Positions 14,751 through 23,539 are shown, counted from the first letter of the stretch. The stretch is 46,158 nucleotides of DNA from an uncultured Prevotella sp. (GCA_947164965.1 CAMUYR010000027.1:1-46158), one strand, 5' to 3'. The notes: generated by a model not told the origin, from the letters alone. Numbers and translations are program-made.

Positions 14751-16382
14751 ATACTCCGGTCCCTTTTTGATTTGCTTGAGCAGAATGTTGATTTCTACGC
14801 AGAGCATCAGGGTGAAAAGGAACAGGAAGAGGAAGAACGTTAGGGCAACGCTGAAGCTGTCGACATCGCTGACTGCTACCCACGTAGGCAGCATGTCTTG
14901 AATAGTCCAGGGTTGGCGTCCGAACTCAGCCACCAGCCAGCCACTCTCAGAGGCGATGTATGCCAGAGGAACCAGAACGATGGCCAGGATATAATGCCAT
15001 TTGGGCAGAGCGGTGATGTTGTATTCGTCCGAAGCTGTTTCAGGAATGATGCAAAGAATAGCCAAAAGGCGACGTATCGTAATCGAGAGGAACGGAATCC
15101 GGAAGGCCAGAATGGTGATGAGGGCAAAGAACAGGATGAAGAGACAGCCCAAACCCACCATGATGCGGAAAGACCAGAAGTTGACGGGTACGAAGGGCAC
15201 GATGTCGTTCTTGTCTTTCACATATCCATAGCCGAAATACTTCATGTTGGCTTTGATAATCTGCAGTTGTTCGTTGAGCTCCGACTCACTGGCACCTTCC
15301 TTCTTCGCCTTGCGATAGGCTGCCAGTGCCGTGATAGCCTGCTTGCCTCGTGCTATCTTCTCGTCGACGGAGGGCTCACGGGTGCCATCGGGCTTGGTAT
15401 AACCGTTCAGAATGTCGTTGATACCAGGCACGTAGCCGTGAATGTCGTTGGTGGCCATGAACGAAAGTGCGTACGGCATGTCGATCTTCAGCGGAGCAGC
15501 ATCCTCGCCTTGATAGTTAGCCTGCTCGAAGGGATTAACCCACGCTACAGCAGTCAGACCGATGTCTGTTCCACCATTATACAAGGCCTCCATAGCAGCC
15601 AGTTTCATAGGCTGAACCTCAGCGACGCTCTGTGCCGACTTGTGGCCTGTCATACCTGCTCCCAGCGAGGCAACGAGTCCTACGATGGCAGCGATTTTGA
15701 TGCTCTCGACAGCCAGTTTTGTCTCGCGTTTCTTCAACAGATACCAGCTGCAGACGGCTACCACGAAGACAGCGCCAACAATCCAGGCGGAGATGACGGT
15801 ATGACAGAATTTGTCGATGGCAAAAGGCGAAAGAGCCACATCGAAGAAGCTCACCATCTCATTGCGCATGGTGTCAGGATTGAATTCGCAACCCGTAGGA
15901 TACTGCATCCATGCGTTTGCCACGAGAATCCACCAGGCGCTGATGGTAGCGCCTAAGCCTGTCAGCCACGTGGCAGCCAGATGGAAGCCTGGCGACACCT
16001 TTTTCCATCCGAAGAACATGACAGCAACGAAGGTCGACTCCATGAAGAAAGCCAGAATACCTTCGACTGCCAACGGTGCGCCAAAGATGTCGCCCACAAA
16101 CCATGAGTAGTTCGACCAGTTGGTACCAAATTCGAATTCGAGGATGATACCCGTGGCGACACCCATGGCGAAATTGATGCCAAAAAGCTTTTGCCAGAAT
16201 TGCGCTGTGTCGCGCCAGAAAGTGTTACGAGTGCGATACCAGATGGTTTCGCAAATACCCATGATGACTGCCAGTCCGAGGGTCAGCGGCACGAAGAGCC
16301 AGTGATAAATGGCTGTCAGTGCGAATTGCGCTCTTGCCCAGTCGATGGAGTTGGCGTCGATGTTAAGAAACAAATCGTTCAT
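14739..16382 (-). CDS. cydA: Cytochrome bd ubiquinol oxidase subunit I
   Basis: A 547-residue membrane protein. AIYHWLFVPLTLGLA carries the N-terminal haem-ligand His27; FCHTVISAWIVGA carries a second histidine; GWLVAEFGRQPW is the conserved motif near the C-terminus. A long soluble stretch (about residues 300-400) corresponds to the quinol-binding Q-loop region. The final residues YSEK are encoded by a simple repeat. It lies between the DUF4492 gene and cydB in one operon. Confidence 0.96.
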   Translation of the reverse strand: MNDLFLNIDANSIDWARAQFALTAIYHWLFVPLTLGLAVIMGICETIWYRTRNTFWRDTAQFWQKLFGINFAMGVATGIILEFEFGTNWSNYSWFVGDIFGAPLAVEGILAFFMESTFVAVMFFGWKKVSPGFHLAATWLTGLGATISAWWILVANAWMQYPTGCEFNPDTMRNEMVSFFDVALSPFAIDKFCHTVISAWIVGAVFVVAVCSWYLLKKRETKLAVESIKIAAIVGLVASLGAGMTGHKSAQSVAEVQPMKLAAMEALYNGGTDIGLTAVAWVNPFEQANYQGEDAAPLKIDMPYALSFMATNDIHGYVPGINDILNGYTKPDGTREPSVDEKIARGKQAITALAAYRKAKKEGASESELNEQLQIIKANMKYFGYGYVKDKNDIVPFVPVNFWSFRIMVGLGCLFILFFALITILAFRIPFLSITIRRLLAILCIIPETASDEYNITALPKWHYILAIVLVPLAYIASESGWLVAEFGRQPWTIQDMLPTWVAVSDVDSFSVALTFFLFLFLFTLMLCVEINILLKQIKKGPEYSEK

Positions 16383-16432
16383 AGTGTAATTTATTTTAGG
16401 ATTTTAGGTCTTTTTTTCTTTTCACGCACTAC

Positions 16433-16663
16433 TTACGGACTAGCTCTGTCTATCATTTCTGTGGCGACGTAATCCGATTCTCCGCCTTCCTTGGCGTGCT
16501 GCTTCAGGAAATTGGGGAAAAAGAAGAGCTTCAAGACGACGAAGATGACGAACAACTTAATCAAGATGATAGCCCAGAGCGTTTTGCCTAAACGCATGTG
16601 GCGGAACCCGTCGTAATAGAGGTCGAAGACACGATACAGGAAGCTCTGTTTTTTCATCTGCAT
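16433..16663 (-). CDS. DUF4492 small membrane protein of the cyd operon
   Basis: A 76-residue protein, MQMKKQSFLYRVFDLYYDGFRHM, then one hydrophobic helix (LWAIILIKLFVIFVVLKLFFFPNFL). DUF4492 proteins stand directly before cydA in many Bacteroidetes and are probably small assembly or accessory subunits. ATG 16657 is an equally good start. It is 50 bp upstream of cydA. Confidence 0.85.
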   Translation of the reverse strand: MQMKKQSFLYRVFDLYYDGFRHMRLGKTLWAIILIKLFVIFVVLKLFFFPNFLKQHAKEGGESDYVATEMIDRASP

Positions 16664-16688
16664 GTACTCGTTGCGTTAATAATTGTTG

Positions 16689-16696
16689 CAAATATA
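16689..16696 (-). promoter_or_regulatory. Promoter -7 box of the cyd operon
   Basis: TATATTTG on the minus strand, 25 bases before the DUF4492 start. It shares the intergenic region with the divergent promoter at 16726-16756. Confidence 0.6.
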
Positions 16697-16725
16697 GTAA
16701 ATAAATTCAAAACTCCAAACTTTTC

Positions 16726-16756
16726 TTTGTCATTTCATAGAAAAAACATATCTTTG
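16726..16756 (+). promoter_or_regulatory. Consensus promoter of the envelope/export operon
   Basis: TTTG at 16726-16729, 19 bp, then TATCTTTG at 16749-16756, a full match to the Bacteroidetes consensus, 30 bases before the ATG at 16787. Confidence 0.75.
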
Positions 16757-16786
16757 CAGCTGATTTTTTAAAAAAGGAACTGTTTT

Positions 16787-17686
16787 ATGAACAAAAAACT
16801 CATATCATTGCTGGCCGTAGTGATCGCTGTTCTCTTGATTGGAACGGTGTGGCTGGCCATTAGTCTGAATGAAGAAAAACAGGTGAACAGGGATATGCAG
16901 GAACTGGCGATGCTCGATAAAATGGAGATGGAGAATGAGTATCAGCAGTTTGCAGCCCAATATGGTGAGATGAAGACGCGCATCAACAACGACTCCATCG
17001 TGGCACAGCTTACCCGTGAGCAGTTGCGTACCCAGGAATTGCTGGAAGAACTGCGCAAGACCAAGGCTAATGATGCTGCTGAAATTACCCGTCTGAAGAA
17101 GGAACTGGCTACTGTCAGGGCTATTCTTCGTAGCTATGTGTTGCAGATTGACTCGCTGAACCGCTTGAATGCTGAGTTGACAGAAGAGAACACACGTGTG
17201 CGCTCTGAACTGGAGGCCAGCAATCAGCAGAACATGCAGTTGACATCGAGCAACCAGTCGCTTTCAGAGAAGGTCGCTATCGCTTCACAGTTGAATGCTG
17301 CCAATATCGACATCATGATGCTGGTGAAGAACGGCAAGGAGCGCACCACGCATCCTCACAAGATTGGTGCCGTAGGTCTGGTGAAGGCAACAGGTATGAA
17401 GGTGAAGTTTGTGCTGAGTCGTAACACGACAGCCCAGAACGGCATGCGAACCATTTATGTCCGCATCATCAATCCTTCTGGCGAGGTGATTCCTGGCGGA
17501 GGCAATTGTGTGGTCGACGGTAAGAGTGTGGATTGCACAGCTCACGAGGAGATAGAATATACTGGCGAAGAGCGCCACATGAGTATGTTTGTCCCCAAAA
17601 CTACGATGATGCCTGGACGCTATGTCGTGCAGGTCATTGCTGATGGTCACGAGATTGGTTCACGAGGTATTGAATTGGAAAAGTAA
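16787..17686 (+). CDS. Membrane-anchored coiled-coil protein
   Basis: A 299-residue protein with one N-terminal membrane helix (about 5-26), a long coiled coil (about 30-170, rich in EELRKTK and LNRLNAELTEEN heptads) and a beta-rich C-terminal domain (about 180-299, GMKVKFVLSRN to GRYVVQVIADG). The C-terminal part looks like an extracellular immunoglobulin-like fold. It begins the operon with the HlyD and ABC-2 genes (10-bp gap to HlyD), which suggests a periplasmic structural role, but I do not recognise a named family. Confidence 0.75.
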   Translation: MNKKLISLLAVVIAVLLIGTVWLAISLNEEKQVNRDMQELAMLDKMEMENEYQQFAAQYGEMKTRINNDSIVAQLTREQLRTQELLEELRKTKANDAAEITRLKKELATVRAILRSYVLQIDSLNRLNAELTEENTRVRSELEASNQQNMQLTSSNQSLSEKVAIASQLNAANIDIMMLVKNGKERTTHPHKIGAVGLVKATGMKVKFVLSRNTTAQNGMRTIYVRIINPSGEVIPGGGNCVVDGKSVDCTAHEEIEYTGEERHMSMFVPKTTMMPGRYVVQVIADGHEIGSRGIELEK

Positions 17687-17696
17687 TATAACGAAT

Positions 17697-18683
17697 ATGT
17701 CTGCTAAATCACAACACAACAACATTTTGCTGGCCATCATTGGTTTTGTAACGATGGTGGTCATTGTGGCAGTTATCGGATTCTTTGCCTTTAGCAGAGA
17801 GAAAGAAGTGATACAAGGTCAGGTGGAAGTAACAGAATATCGTGTGTCCAGCAAGGTGCCTGGACGTATTCTGGAGATTCGCGTCAAGGAAGGCGATTTC
17901 GTCAATGTAGGCGATACATTGGCTATTCTCGATGCTCCTGAGGTTCGTGCCAAGATGGAACAGGCTCGGAGTGCAGAGAATGCTGCAGCTGCGCTCGAAC
18001 AAAAAGCCCAGAATGGTGCTCGTCAGGAAGAGATACAAGGTGCATTTCAATTGTATCAGCAGGCTAAGGCTGGTCTCGATATTGCAGAGAAGTCGTATAA
18101 TCGTGTGCAGCGTCTGTTCGACGAGGGTGTGATGAGCGCCCAGAAGCGCGATGAGGCTTATGCCCAGTATAAGGCTATGGAGGCCCAGTGTAAGGCAGCA
18201 GAGAGTAAGTATAATATGGCCAAGAATGGTGCCCGTCAAGAGGACAAACAGGCAGCGATAGCTCAGATGGGCCGTGCCCGTGGTGCTGTTCAGGAGGTTA
18301 ACTCCTATATCAACGAGACCATCCAGATAGCCCAGATGGAGGGTGAGGTCAGTGATATCTTCCCCAAGGTTGGCGAACTTGTCGGTACTGGTTCTCCCAT
18401 CATGAATATCTCTGTAATGAAAGATATGTGGGGCACGTTCAATGTTCGTGAAGACCAGTTGGGCGAATTGGCAGTAGGCAAGACGTTTACTGCTTTTGTG
18501 CCTGCTTTCAACAAGGAAATCCAGATGAAGGTCTATTACATGAAGGATCAGGGTTCCTATGCTGTGTGGAAAGCCACCAAGTCGAGCGGTCAGTACGATT
18601 TGAAGACCTTTGAAGTGAAGGCTCGTCCCGTTGAGAAGTTGGAAGGACTGCGTCCTGGCATGAGTTTAGTCATCAAGCAGTAA
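17697..18683 (+). CDS. HlyD-family membrane fusion protein
   Basis: A 328-residue periplasmic adaptor. One N-terminal helix (about 9-31), a biotinyl-lipoyl-like half (VPGRILEIRVKEGDFVNVGDTLAILDAPEV), a long alpha-helical hairpin (about 80-200, with two copies of the word NGARQE), and the returning lipoyl half (VSDIFPKVGELVGTGSPIMNIS). It probably links the two ABC-2 permeases to an outer-membrane channel; no TolC-like gene is in the window. ATG 17697 is used; an in-frame upstream start would overlap the preceding gene. Confidence 0.9.
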   Translation: MSAKSQHNNILLAIIGFVTMVVIVAVIGFFAFSREKEVIQGQVEVTEYRVSSKVPGRILEIRVKEGDFVNVGDTLAILDAPEVRAKMEQARSAENAAAALEQKAQNGARQEEIQGAFQLYQQAKAGLDIAEKSYNRVQRLFDEGVMSAQKRDEAYAQYKAMEAQCKAAESKYNMAKNGARQEDKQAAIAQMGRARGAVQEVNSYINETIQIAQMEGEVSDIFPKVGELVGTGSPIMNISVMKDMWGTFNVREDQLGELAVGKTFTAFVPAFNKEIQMKVYYMKDQGSYAVWKATKSSGQYDLKTFEVKARPVEKLEGLRPGMSLVIKQ

Positions 18684-18684
18684 A

Positions 18685-19854
18685 TTGAAGTCGCTCCGTC
18701 TGATATATCATATCGCCTTGCGCGAGTGTGGCATTATCCGCCAGAATCCCATCTACCTGTTTTGCATGTTGGTGTTTCCGGTTGCGGTGATGCTGTTCTT
18801 TACTACGCTCATGCAGGACGGACAACCCATTGAGATGCCGATTGGTGTTGTCGATTTAGATAATACTTCTACCTCGCGCAATATCATCCGTCGTCTGGAT
18901 GCTTTCCAGACCAGCCATGTGGTGGCCCGTTTCCCCAGCGAATATGAAGCACGTCAGGCTATTCAGACCAATCAGATCTACGCGTACCTTTATATACCAA
19001 AGGGAACGACAGAACAGTTGCTGGCGTCGCGACAGCCCAAGATTTCCTATTATTATTCGATGACCACGATGGTAGCAGGTGCCTTGCTTTATCGCGACCT
19101 GAAGACCATTTCCACGTTGGGCTCTGCTTCCGTTGGACAGGCGACGATGCGAGCAAAGGGTTTTACTGACGGACAAATCAAGGCTTTTCTGCAACCCATA
19201 GCCATTAATTTACATCAGATATCCAATACGACGACAGACTATAACGCTTATCTTTCTACGGTGATGGTACCTGGTGTCATGATGCTCTTTATTTTCCTGC
19301 TGACAGCTTATTCTATTGGTACGGAACTCAAATTCAACCGTTCCAAGGAATGGATGGAAATGGCGGAAAATCGCATGGTGGTAGCACTGATGGGCAAGCT
19401 TCTGCCTCATGCCCTCGTGTTTCTCACGTTGGCGTTTGTCTATGCTGCCTACGTCTTTGGCTTTCTCCAGTTTCCTCATCCTGGTGGCGTGTGGAAAATC
19501 GTGCTCGTCTCTGTGTTGCAGGTGCTGGCACCCATGGGCTTTGGCATCTTTGCCTTTGGCCTGTTTCCTTCGTTGCGTATGTCTATGAGTATTTGTTCGC
19601 TCTGGGCTGTTCTCAGCTTCTCGATGGCAGGTTCCGCATTTCCTACGATGGGTATGGACGCACCGTTACAGTCGCTGGCGTGGCTGTTCCCTTTGCGTCA
19701 TTACTATATGATATATCAGATTTGCGTGCTCAACGACTTCCCATTGCTCGACGCCTGGTGGCATGTGGCTGCACTCTCAGCCTTCATCCTGTTGCCAGTC
19801 TGCTTGCTGGGTAAGATCAAAAACGCGATGTTAACTTACGTGTATATTCCTTAG
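18685..19854 (+). CDS. ABC-2 type transporter permease (YhhJ-like), TTG start
   Basis: A 389-residue permease with one N-terminal membrane helix, a periplasmic loop (about 45-170) and a C-terminal cluster of helices (about 185-380) as in ABC-2 permeases of HlyD-linked export systems. The start is TTG at 18685, one base after the HlyD stop (18681-18683); no ATG occurs before residue 28, which is inside the first helix, so TTG is very likely real. It pairs with the permease at 19868. Confidence 0.88.
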   Translation: MKSLRLIYHIALRECGIIRQNPIYLFCMLVFPVAVMLFFTTLMQDGQPIEMPIGVVDLDNTSTSRNIIRRLDAFQTSHVVARFPSEYEARQAIQTNQIYAYLYIPKGTTEQLLASRQPKISYYYSMTTMVAGALLYRDLKTISTLGSASVGQATMRAKGFTDGQIKAFLQPIAINLHQISNTTTDYNAYLSTVMVPGVMMLFIFLLTAYSIGTELKFNRSKEWMEMAENRMVVALMGKLLPHALVFLTLAFVYAAYVFGFLQFPHPGGVWKIVLVSVLQVLAPMGFGIFAFGLFPSLRMSMSICSLWAVLSFSMAGSAFPTMGMDAPLQSLAWLFPLRHYYMIYQICVLNDFPLLDAWWHVAALSAFILLPVCLLGKIKNAMLTYVYIP

Positions 19855-19867
19855 ACAGAAAGAAGAT

Positions 19868-21133
19868 ATGAGCCAAGAAGGACTGTTACATACCATCATA
19901 GAAGGCACTCGCGATGCTTGTCTCATCTGGCGCGACGAATTGCGACAGGTGTTCAAGGACGAGGGCGTGCTCATCTTCTTCATTCTGGTACCATTGGCTT
20001 ATCCGCTGCTTTATTCGTGGATATATAACAATGAAGTAGTTCACGAGGTGCCTGTGGTGGTCATCGACGATTCCCATTCACAGCAGTCGCGCCAGTTTAT
20101 CCGTATGTGCGATGCTTCGCCTGATGTGCGCATCGCCTATTACGCTTCTGATATGGATGAGGCCAAGATGCTGTTGGGACGTCAGTTGGTGAAGGCTGTC
20201 TATCGTATTCCTTCTGATTTTGCCGCCAAGTTGAACAGGATGGAGCAGGCGCATGTCAGCGTTTATTGCGACATGGGTTTGATGCTGACTTATAAGGCTG
20301 CCTATCAGACGGCTGTACTGGTGTCGCAGGAGATGAACAGCGAGATACAAGTCAAACTGTCTGGTCACTATACGGCTCGCGAGGAGCAGATACAAAAGCG
20401 TCCGCTGGACTACGACAGCATTCCTGTCTATAATCCTGCGGGTGGTTATGGCTCGTTCGTCCTTCCAGCTGTCTTGATGCTCATCCTGCAGCAGACGCTC
20501 GTGCTGGGTATCGGACTCTCTGCTGGTACTTCGCGAGAGTCGAACCGCTATCAGGACCTGGTACCCATTCAGAAACACTATCATGGTACTTTCCGCAACG
20601 TGTTGGGCAAGTCGCTGTGCTACTTTATGATTTATGGAATTATGGGTACGTGGCTTACCGTTGTAGTGCCTCGTTTGTTCCATTTCCCCTGCCTGGCCCA
20701 GTGGTTCGACTTGCTGATGCTCATGCTGCCCTATACGCTGGCCTGCATCTTCTTTGGCATCACCGTCAGTTGTCTGGTGCGCTATCGTGAGAATGTCATG
20801 TTGCTCATGGTGTTTGTCAGCGTTCCTCTGTTGTTCCTCAGCGGTGTATCGTGGCCTCAGAGCAATATTCCAGGCTTCTGGCAGAGTGTGTCGTGGCTCT
20901 TCCCCAGCACGTTTGGCATTCGGGCCTATGTGCGTATGAACTCTATGGGAGCCTCGTTGGGCGATGTTCTGACGGAGTATCGCATGCTGTGGGTTCATGT
21001 CTTTGTCTATTTCCTCATCGCCTCGCTGGTTTATCGCTATCAGATAGAGCAGGCGCGTCTTCACGCCTTGGAGCGTTTGGATTTCCTGCGTCATAAGCGT
21101 GCTGAACGATTGGCTGAGGAACAGAAAGAATAA
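19868..21133 (+). CDS. ABC-2 type transporter permease, second subunit
   Basis: A 421-residue paralogue of the preceding permease, with the same plan: membrane helix near 30-50, periplasmic loop to about 190, then helices (about 195-400) containing SVPLLFLSGVSWPQSNIP, typical of the family. The C-terminus is basic and charged (RHKRAERLAEEQKE). The two permeases probably form a heterodimer. No ATPase gene is present in the operon, so either an unlinked ATPase serves it or the system works differently. Confidence 0.88.
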   Translation: MSQEGLLHTIIEGTRDACLIWRDELRQVFKDEGVLIFFILVPLAYPLLYSWIYNNEVVHEVPVVVIDDSHSQQSRQFIRMCDASPDVRIAYYASDMDEAKMLLGRQLVKAVYRIPSDFAAKLNRMEQAHVSVYCDMGLMLTYKAAYQTAVLVSQEMNSEIQVKLSGHYTAREEQIQKRPLDYDSIPVYNPAGGYGSFVLPAVLMLILQQTLVLGIGLSAGTSRESNRYQDLVPIQKHYHGTFRNVLGKSLCYFMIYGIMGTWLTVVVPRLFHFPCLAQWFDLLMLMLPYTLACIFFGITVSCLVRYRENVMLLMVFVSVPLLFLSGVSWPQSNIPGFWQSVSWLFPSTFGIRAYVRMNSMGASLGDVLTEYRMLWVHVFVYFLIASLVYRYQIEQARLHALERLDFLRHKRAERLAEEQKE

Positions 21134-21152
21134 AAAAAAATAAGCCCTTCGT

Positions 21153-21184
21153 GCAACTTTTTCGTTTCGGTTTACGTCAAACGG
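21153..21184 (+). promoter_or_regulatory. Probable ECF-sigma promoter of the head-GIN gene
   Basis: GCAAC (21153-21157), exactly 17 bp, then CGTCAAACGG (21175-21184), matching the upstream region of the sigma operon at 7769-7800 in both boxes and spacing. It lies 27 bases before the ATG at 21212. Confidence 0.65.
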
Positions 21185-21211
21185 ACAGAAACACTTAAAA
21201 CGAAAAAGAAA

Positions 21212-21919
21212 ATGAAAACGAAGATTCAGATTTTAGCAATGTTGGCAGTCCTGATAGGAACTGCTTCGTGTACTAGTTGCAGAGTAAATACTTGGAAGGT
21301 TAGCGTGGCGACCGCAGAGGAACAGCGCGACTTGCGTGGCTTTGAACGTATCGAACTGCTGGGGTCGCTCGATGTCAGATATCAGCAGGCCGACTCGTTC
21401 TCTGTGGTTGTTAAAGCCCCTTCGAAATATTTGGACGACGTAGAGACCCGTGTGGATAGTAACCGTCTGATAGTCAGGATGAAAGGTGATGGCAAGGTGA
21501 TTCACTTTGGTGTTTCTGATGGCGATCAGGTTACCGTCTATGTCACCTCTCCTGACTTGATTGGTGTCGACCTGCGTGGTTCAGGCGACTTCTCTTGCGA
21601 GAACCATCTGGATACTGACCAGCTGGACGTCAAGCTTAACGGCTCTGGCGATATCGACTTCGACGACGTTATTTGCGATGCTGTCAATGTCGAAGTGGTG
21701 GGCTCTGGCGATGTCAAGGTGAAGAATATCGAAACGCAGGCGGCTAATCTCTCGCTTGTTGGTTCAGGCGATATCAAGATGGCGTTCCAGCGTTCAGGCA
21801 AGGTGAATGCCAGCCTGGTGGGCTCTGGTGATATCGAACTGTCAGGCGAAGTACATGCTATGGAGCAGACGAAGCGAGGCTCTGGCGATATCGAGACAGG
21901 AAAACTTATTGTAAGATAA
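21212..21919 (+). CDS. Head-GIN (DUF2807) lipoprotein
   Basis: A 235-residue protein with a lipoprotein signal (lipobox around TASC, residues 17-20). It has a head domain (FERIELLGSLDVRYQQADSF) followed by a repetitive right-handed beta-roll in which GSGD recurs six times at intervals of roughly 15-25 residues (RGSGDFSC, NGSGDIDF, VGSGDVKV, VGSGDIKM, VGSGDIEL, RGSGDIET). DUF2807 proteins are envelope proteins often found near PspC genes. Here the gene has an ECF-type promoter like that of the PspC-sigma operon, so both probably belong to one envelope-stress regulon. Confidence 0.9.
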   Translation: MKTKIQILAMLAVLIGTASCTSCRVNTWKVSVATAEEQRDLRGFERIELLGSLDVRYQQADSFSVVVKAPSKYLDDVETRVDSNRLIVRMKGDGKVIHFGVSDGDQVTVYVTSPDLIGVDLRGSGDFSCENHLDTDQLDVKLNGSGDIDFDDVICDAVNVEVVGSGDVKVKNIETQAANLSLVGSGDIKMAFQRSGKVNASLVGSGDIELSGEVHAMEQTKRGSGDIETGKLIVR

Positions 21920-21946
21920 AAAATAGTTAGTGTGCAAAAAGAAACT

Positions 21947-21968
21947 AAGGCTGTCTCACGACAGCCTT
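21947..21968 (+). terminator. Hairpin terminator after the head-GIN gene
   Basis: A 9-bp stem (AAGGCTGTC with GACAGCCTT) and a TCAC loop, followed by AATTCCGTTTT, a weak T-tract. It probably ends the transcript of 21212-21919. Confidence 0.65.
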
Positions 21969-22082
21969 AATTCCGTTTTCTAACTAACTTATTATCAACT
22001 ATTCATTACTCATTCTGAATTTTTCTGCTGCAAAGGTAAGCATTATATTTGGTATAAATGCTGTTTTTTCGTTAAAAAAACA

Positions 22083-22121
22083 CGTAAACGTTTGCGATTT
22101 CACAAAATTTTTGTACCTTTG
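22083..22121 (+). promoter_or_regulatory. LacI-type operator overlapping its own promoter
   Basis: CGTAAACGTTTGCG (22083-22096) is a near-perfect palindrome around AAACGTTT, the usual form of LacI-family operators. Its inner TTTG (22091-22094) is also the -33 box, followed after 19 bp by TACCTTTG (22114-22121). The regulator gene starts at 22145, so negative autoregulation is likely. Confidence 0.65.
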
Positions 22122-22144
22122 CCTTAGTTTTTGATATCTAGCTT

Positions 22145-23182
22145 ATGAACAACAAGAAGTTACATCGCACATCCTTGAAGGATCTGGCTCAGGAATTGGG
22201 TGTCAGCATCGCTACTGTCAGCCGTGCCCTACGTAACTCACCTGAGATTGGAAAAGAGATGCAACAGCGCGTCAAGGATTTGGCTAAAAAACTGAATTAT
22301 CGCCCTAACCCCTTTGCTCAAAGCCTGCGTAAGGAGGCTCCCAAAATTATTGGTGTCGTTGTACCTAATCTCGTTACTCATTACTATGCTGCTGTGCTCG
22401 ATGGTATCGAGGACGAGGCAAGCAGAAATGGCTATAGCATCATCAGCGCCAATAGCCATGAGAGTTGTGAGGCTGAAATGAAGGCTGTCGACAACTTCAT
22501 CGGACTTCACGTAGAGGGCATCATTGCCTGTCTGTCTCAGACCACGACGGACTATCGTCACTTCGAGGAGATAGCCGAAATGGGCATTCCCTTGGTGTTC
22601 TTTGGTCGCACCTGTCTGTCAGACCGTTTCTCGAGTGTCACAGCTAATGGCGACGAGGCAGCACAGTTGGCCACACAGCACTTGATAGATACAGGTAGCA
22701 AGCGTATTGCTTTTATTGGTGGCCCCAACCATCTGGATATGGTGAAGCGTCGCAAGCACGGCTATCTCGAGGCATTGCGCGAGAACCGCATGCCCATCGA
22801 GCGCGAACTCGTGGTGTGCGATATGATCGACTATCAGACGGCTCTTAAAAACACCATTCAGCTGTTGCTGAGCGAAAACCGCCCTGATGCCATTGTTGCC
22901 TTCAACGATATCATCACCTTTGCTGCTATGACAGCTATCAAAGAGTGTGGATTGCACATTCCTGAGGATGTAGCTCTCATTGGATTTACTGACGACATCC
23001 ATGCTGCCTACGTCACACCACGCATGTCAGCCATCGAGGACCAGTCGCACGAAATGGGCGTCACAGCCTGCAAACTTCTGCTGCGCAATATCGCTGGCGA
23101 CAATAAGGTATACAAGAAAATCGTGCCTCAACAGTTGACGATTCGCGATACTTCCGCTAAAGTTGTACGTGAAAAATTGTGA
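22145..23182 (+). CDS. LacI-family transcriptional regulator
   Basis: A 345-residue regulator: N-terminal helix-turn-helix (SLKDLAQELGVSIATVSRALRNSPEIG, about 10-36), hinge region near 55-65 (NPFAQSLRKE) and a periplasmic-binding-protein-like sensor domain (IIGVVVPNLVTHYYAAVLDGIE through LIGFTDDIHAAYVTPRMSAIEDQ). Such regulators respond to a sugar or nucleoside, but no catabolic gene is adjacent to identify the ligand. An upstream palindrome suggests self-control. Confidence 0.93.
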   Translation: MNNKKLHRTSLKDLAQELGVSIATVSRALRNSPEIGKEMQQRVKDLAKKLNYRPNPFAQSLRKEAPKIIGVVVPNLVTHYYAAVLDGIEDEASRNGYSIISANSHESCEAEMKAVDNFIGLHVEGIIACLSQTTTDYRHFEEIAEMGIPLVFFGRTCLSDRFSSVTANGDEAAQLATQHLIDTGSKRIAFIGGPNHLDMVKRRKHGYLEALRENRMPIERELVVCDMIDYQTALKNTIQLLLSENRPDAIVAFNDIITFAAMTAIKECGLHIPEDVALIGFTDDIHAAYVTPRMSAIEDQSHEMGVTACKLLLRNIAGDNKVYKKIVPQQLTIRDTSAKVVREKL

Positions 23183-23535
23183 TCCACTCGATGATGAGTG
23201 AGTGACGCACTTCAAAAAAGTGAGGGAGATGTGAGGGACAATCGATTTACCCTCACGCGACCAAATGCCCTGTGCATCAGGGTTTGAAGCCAAAATGTGA
23301 GGATGTGAGGGACATTTTCGAACACGTCATTTTTTTTGTATCCTTTGCTTATAATTAATAAACTACACACAGAGTGTCAGTTTACTTAATCTAAACTGGC
23401 AGTCCGTAGGCATCGGACTCACAGTCCGTCCCCTTCGGACTGCCAGTCCGCAGGGACGAACTTAACCCAAACTATGTAGGGATACATAAAAAAAACAAAA
23501 ATTTATGCCCACTGTGAACGTCGTTTGCTAATTTT
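23183..23535. other. Gene-free stretch with TGTGAGGG words and palindromes
   Basis: No gene is seen between 23183 and 23574. 23208-23312 holds repeated GTGAGGGA and ATGTGAGG words, including an inverted pair (GTGAGGG ... CCCTCAC, about 23231-23256) and a CCCTG/CAGGG hairpin. 23392-23450 holds a tandem palindrome array listed separately. I recall TGTGAGG-type words near VirE-type loci in Bacteroidales, but this is only memory. Confidence 0.4.
23392..23450. repeat. Tandem 22-bp palindrome units
   Basis: CGGACTCACAGTCCG (23414-23428) and CGGACTGCCAGTCCG (23436-23450) are palindromes with 6-bp arms and 3-base loops, 22 bp apart. A degenerate third unit ending GGCAGTCCG lies 22 bp upstream at 23392-23406. 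They could fold as cruciforms or RNA hairpins and lie between the LacI gene and the toxin-antitoxin pair. Confidence 0.7.
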
Positions 23536-23539
23536 TTCT

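Noticed and set aside
14898..15956. 352-codon plus-strand frame
   Set aside because: Antisense shadow of cydA, which has full family motifs in the other direction.
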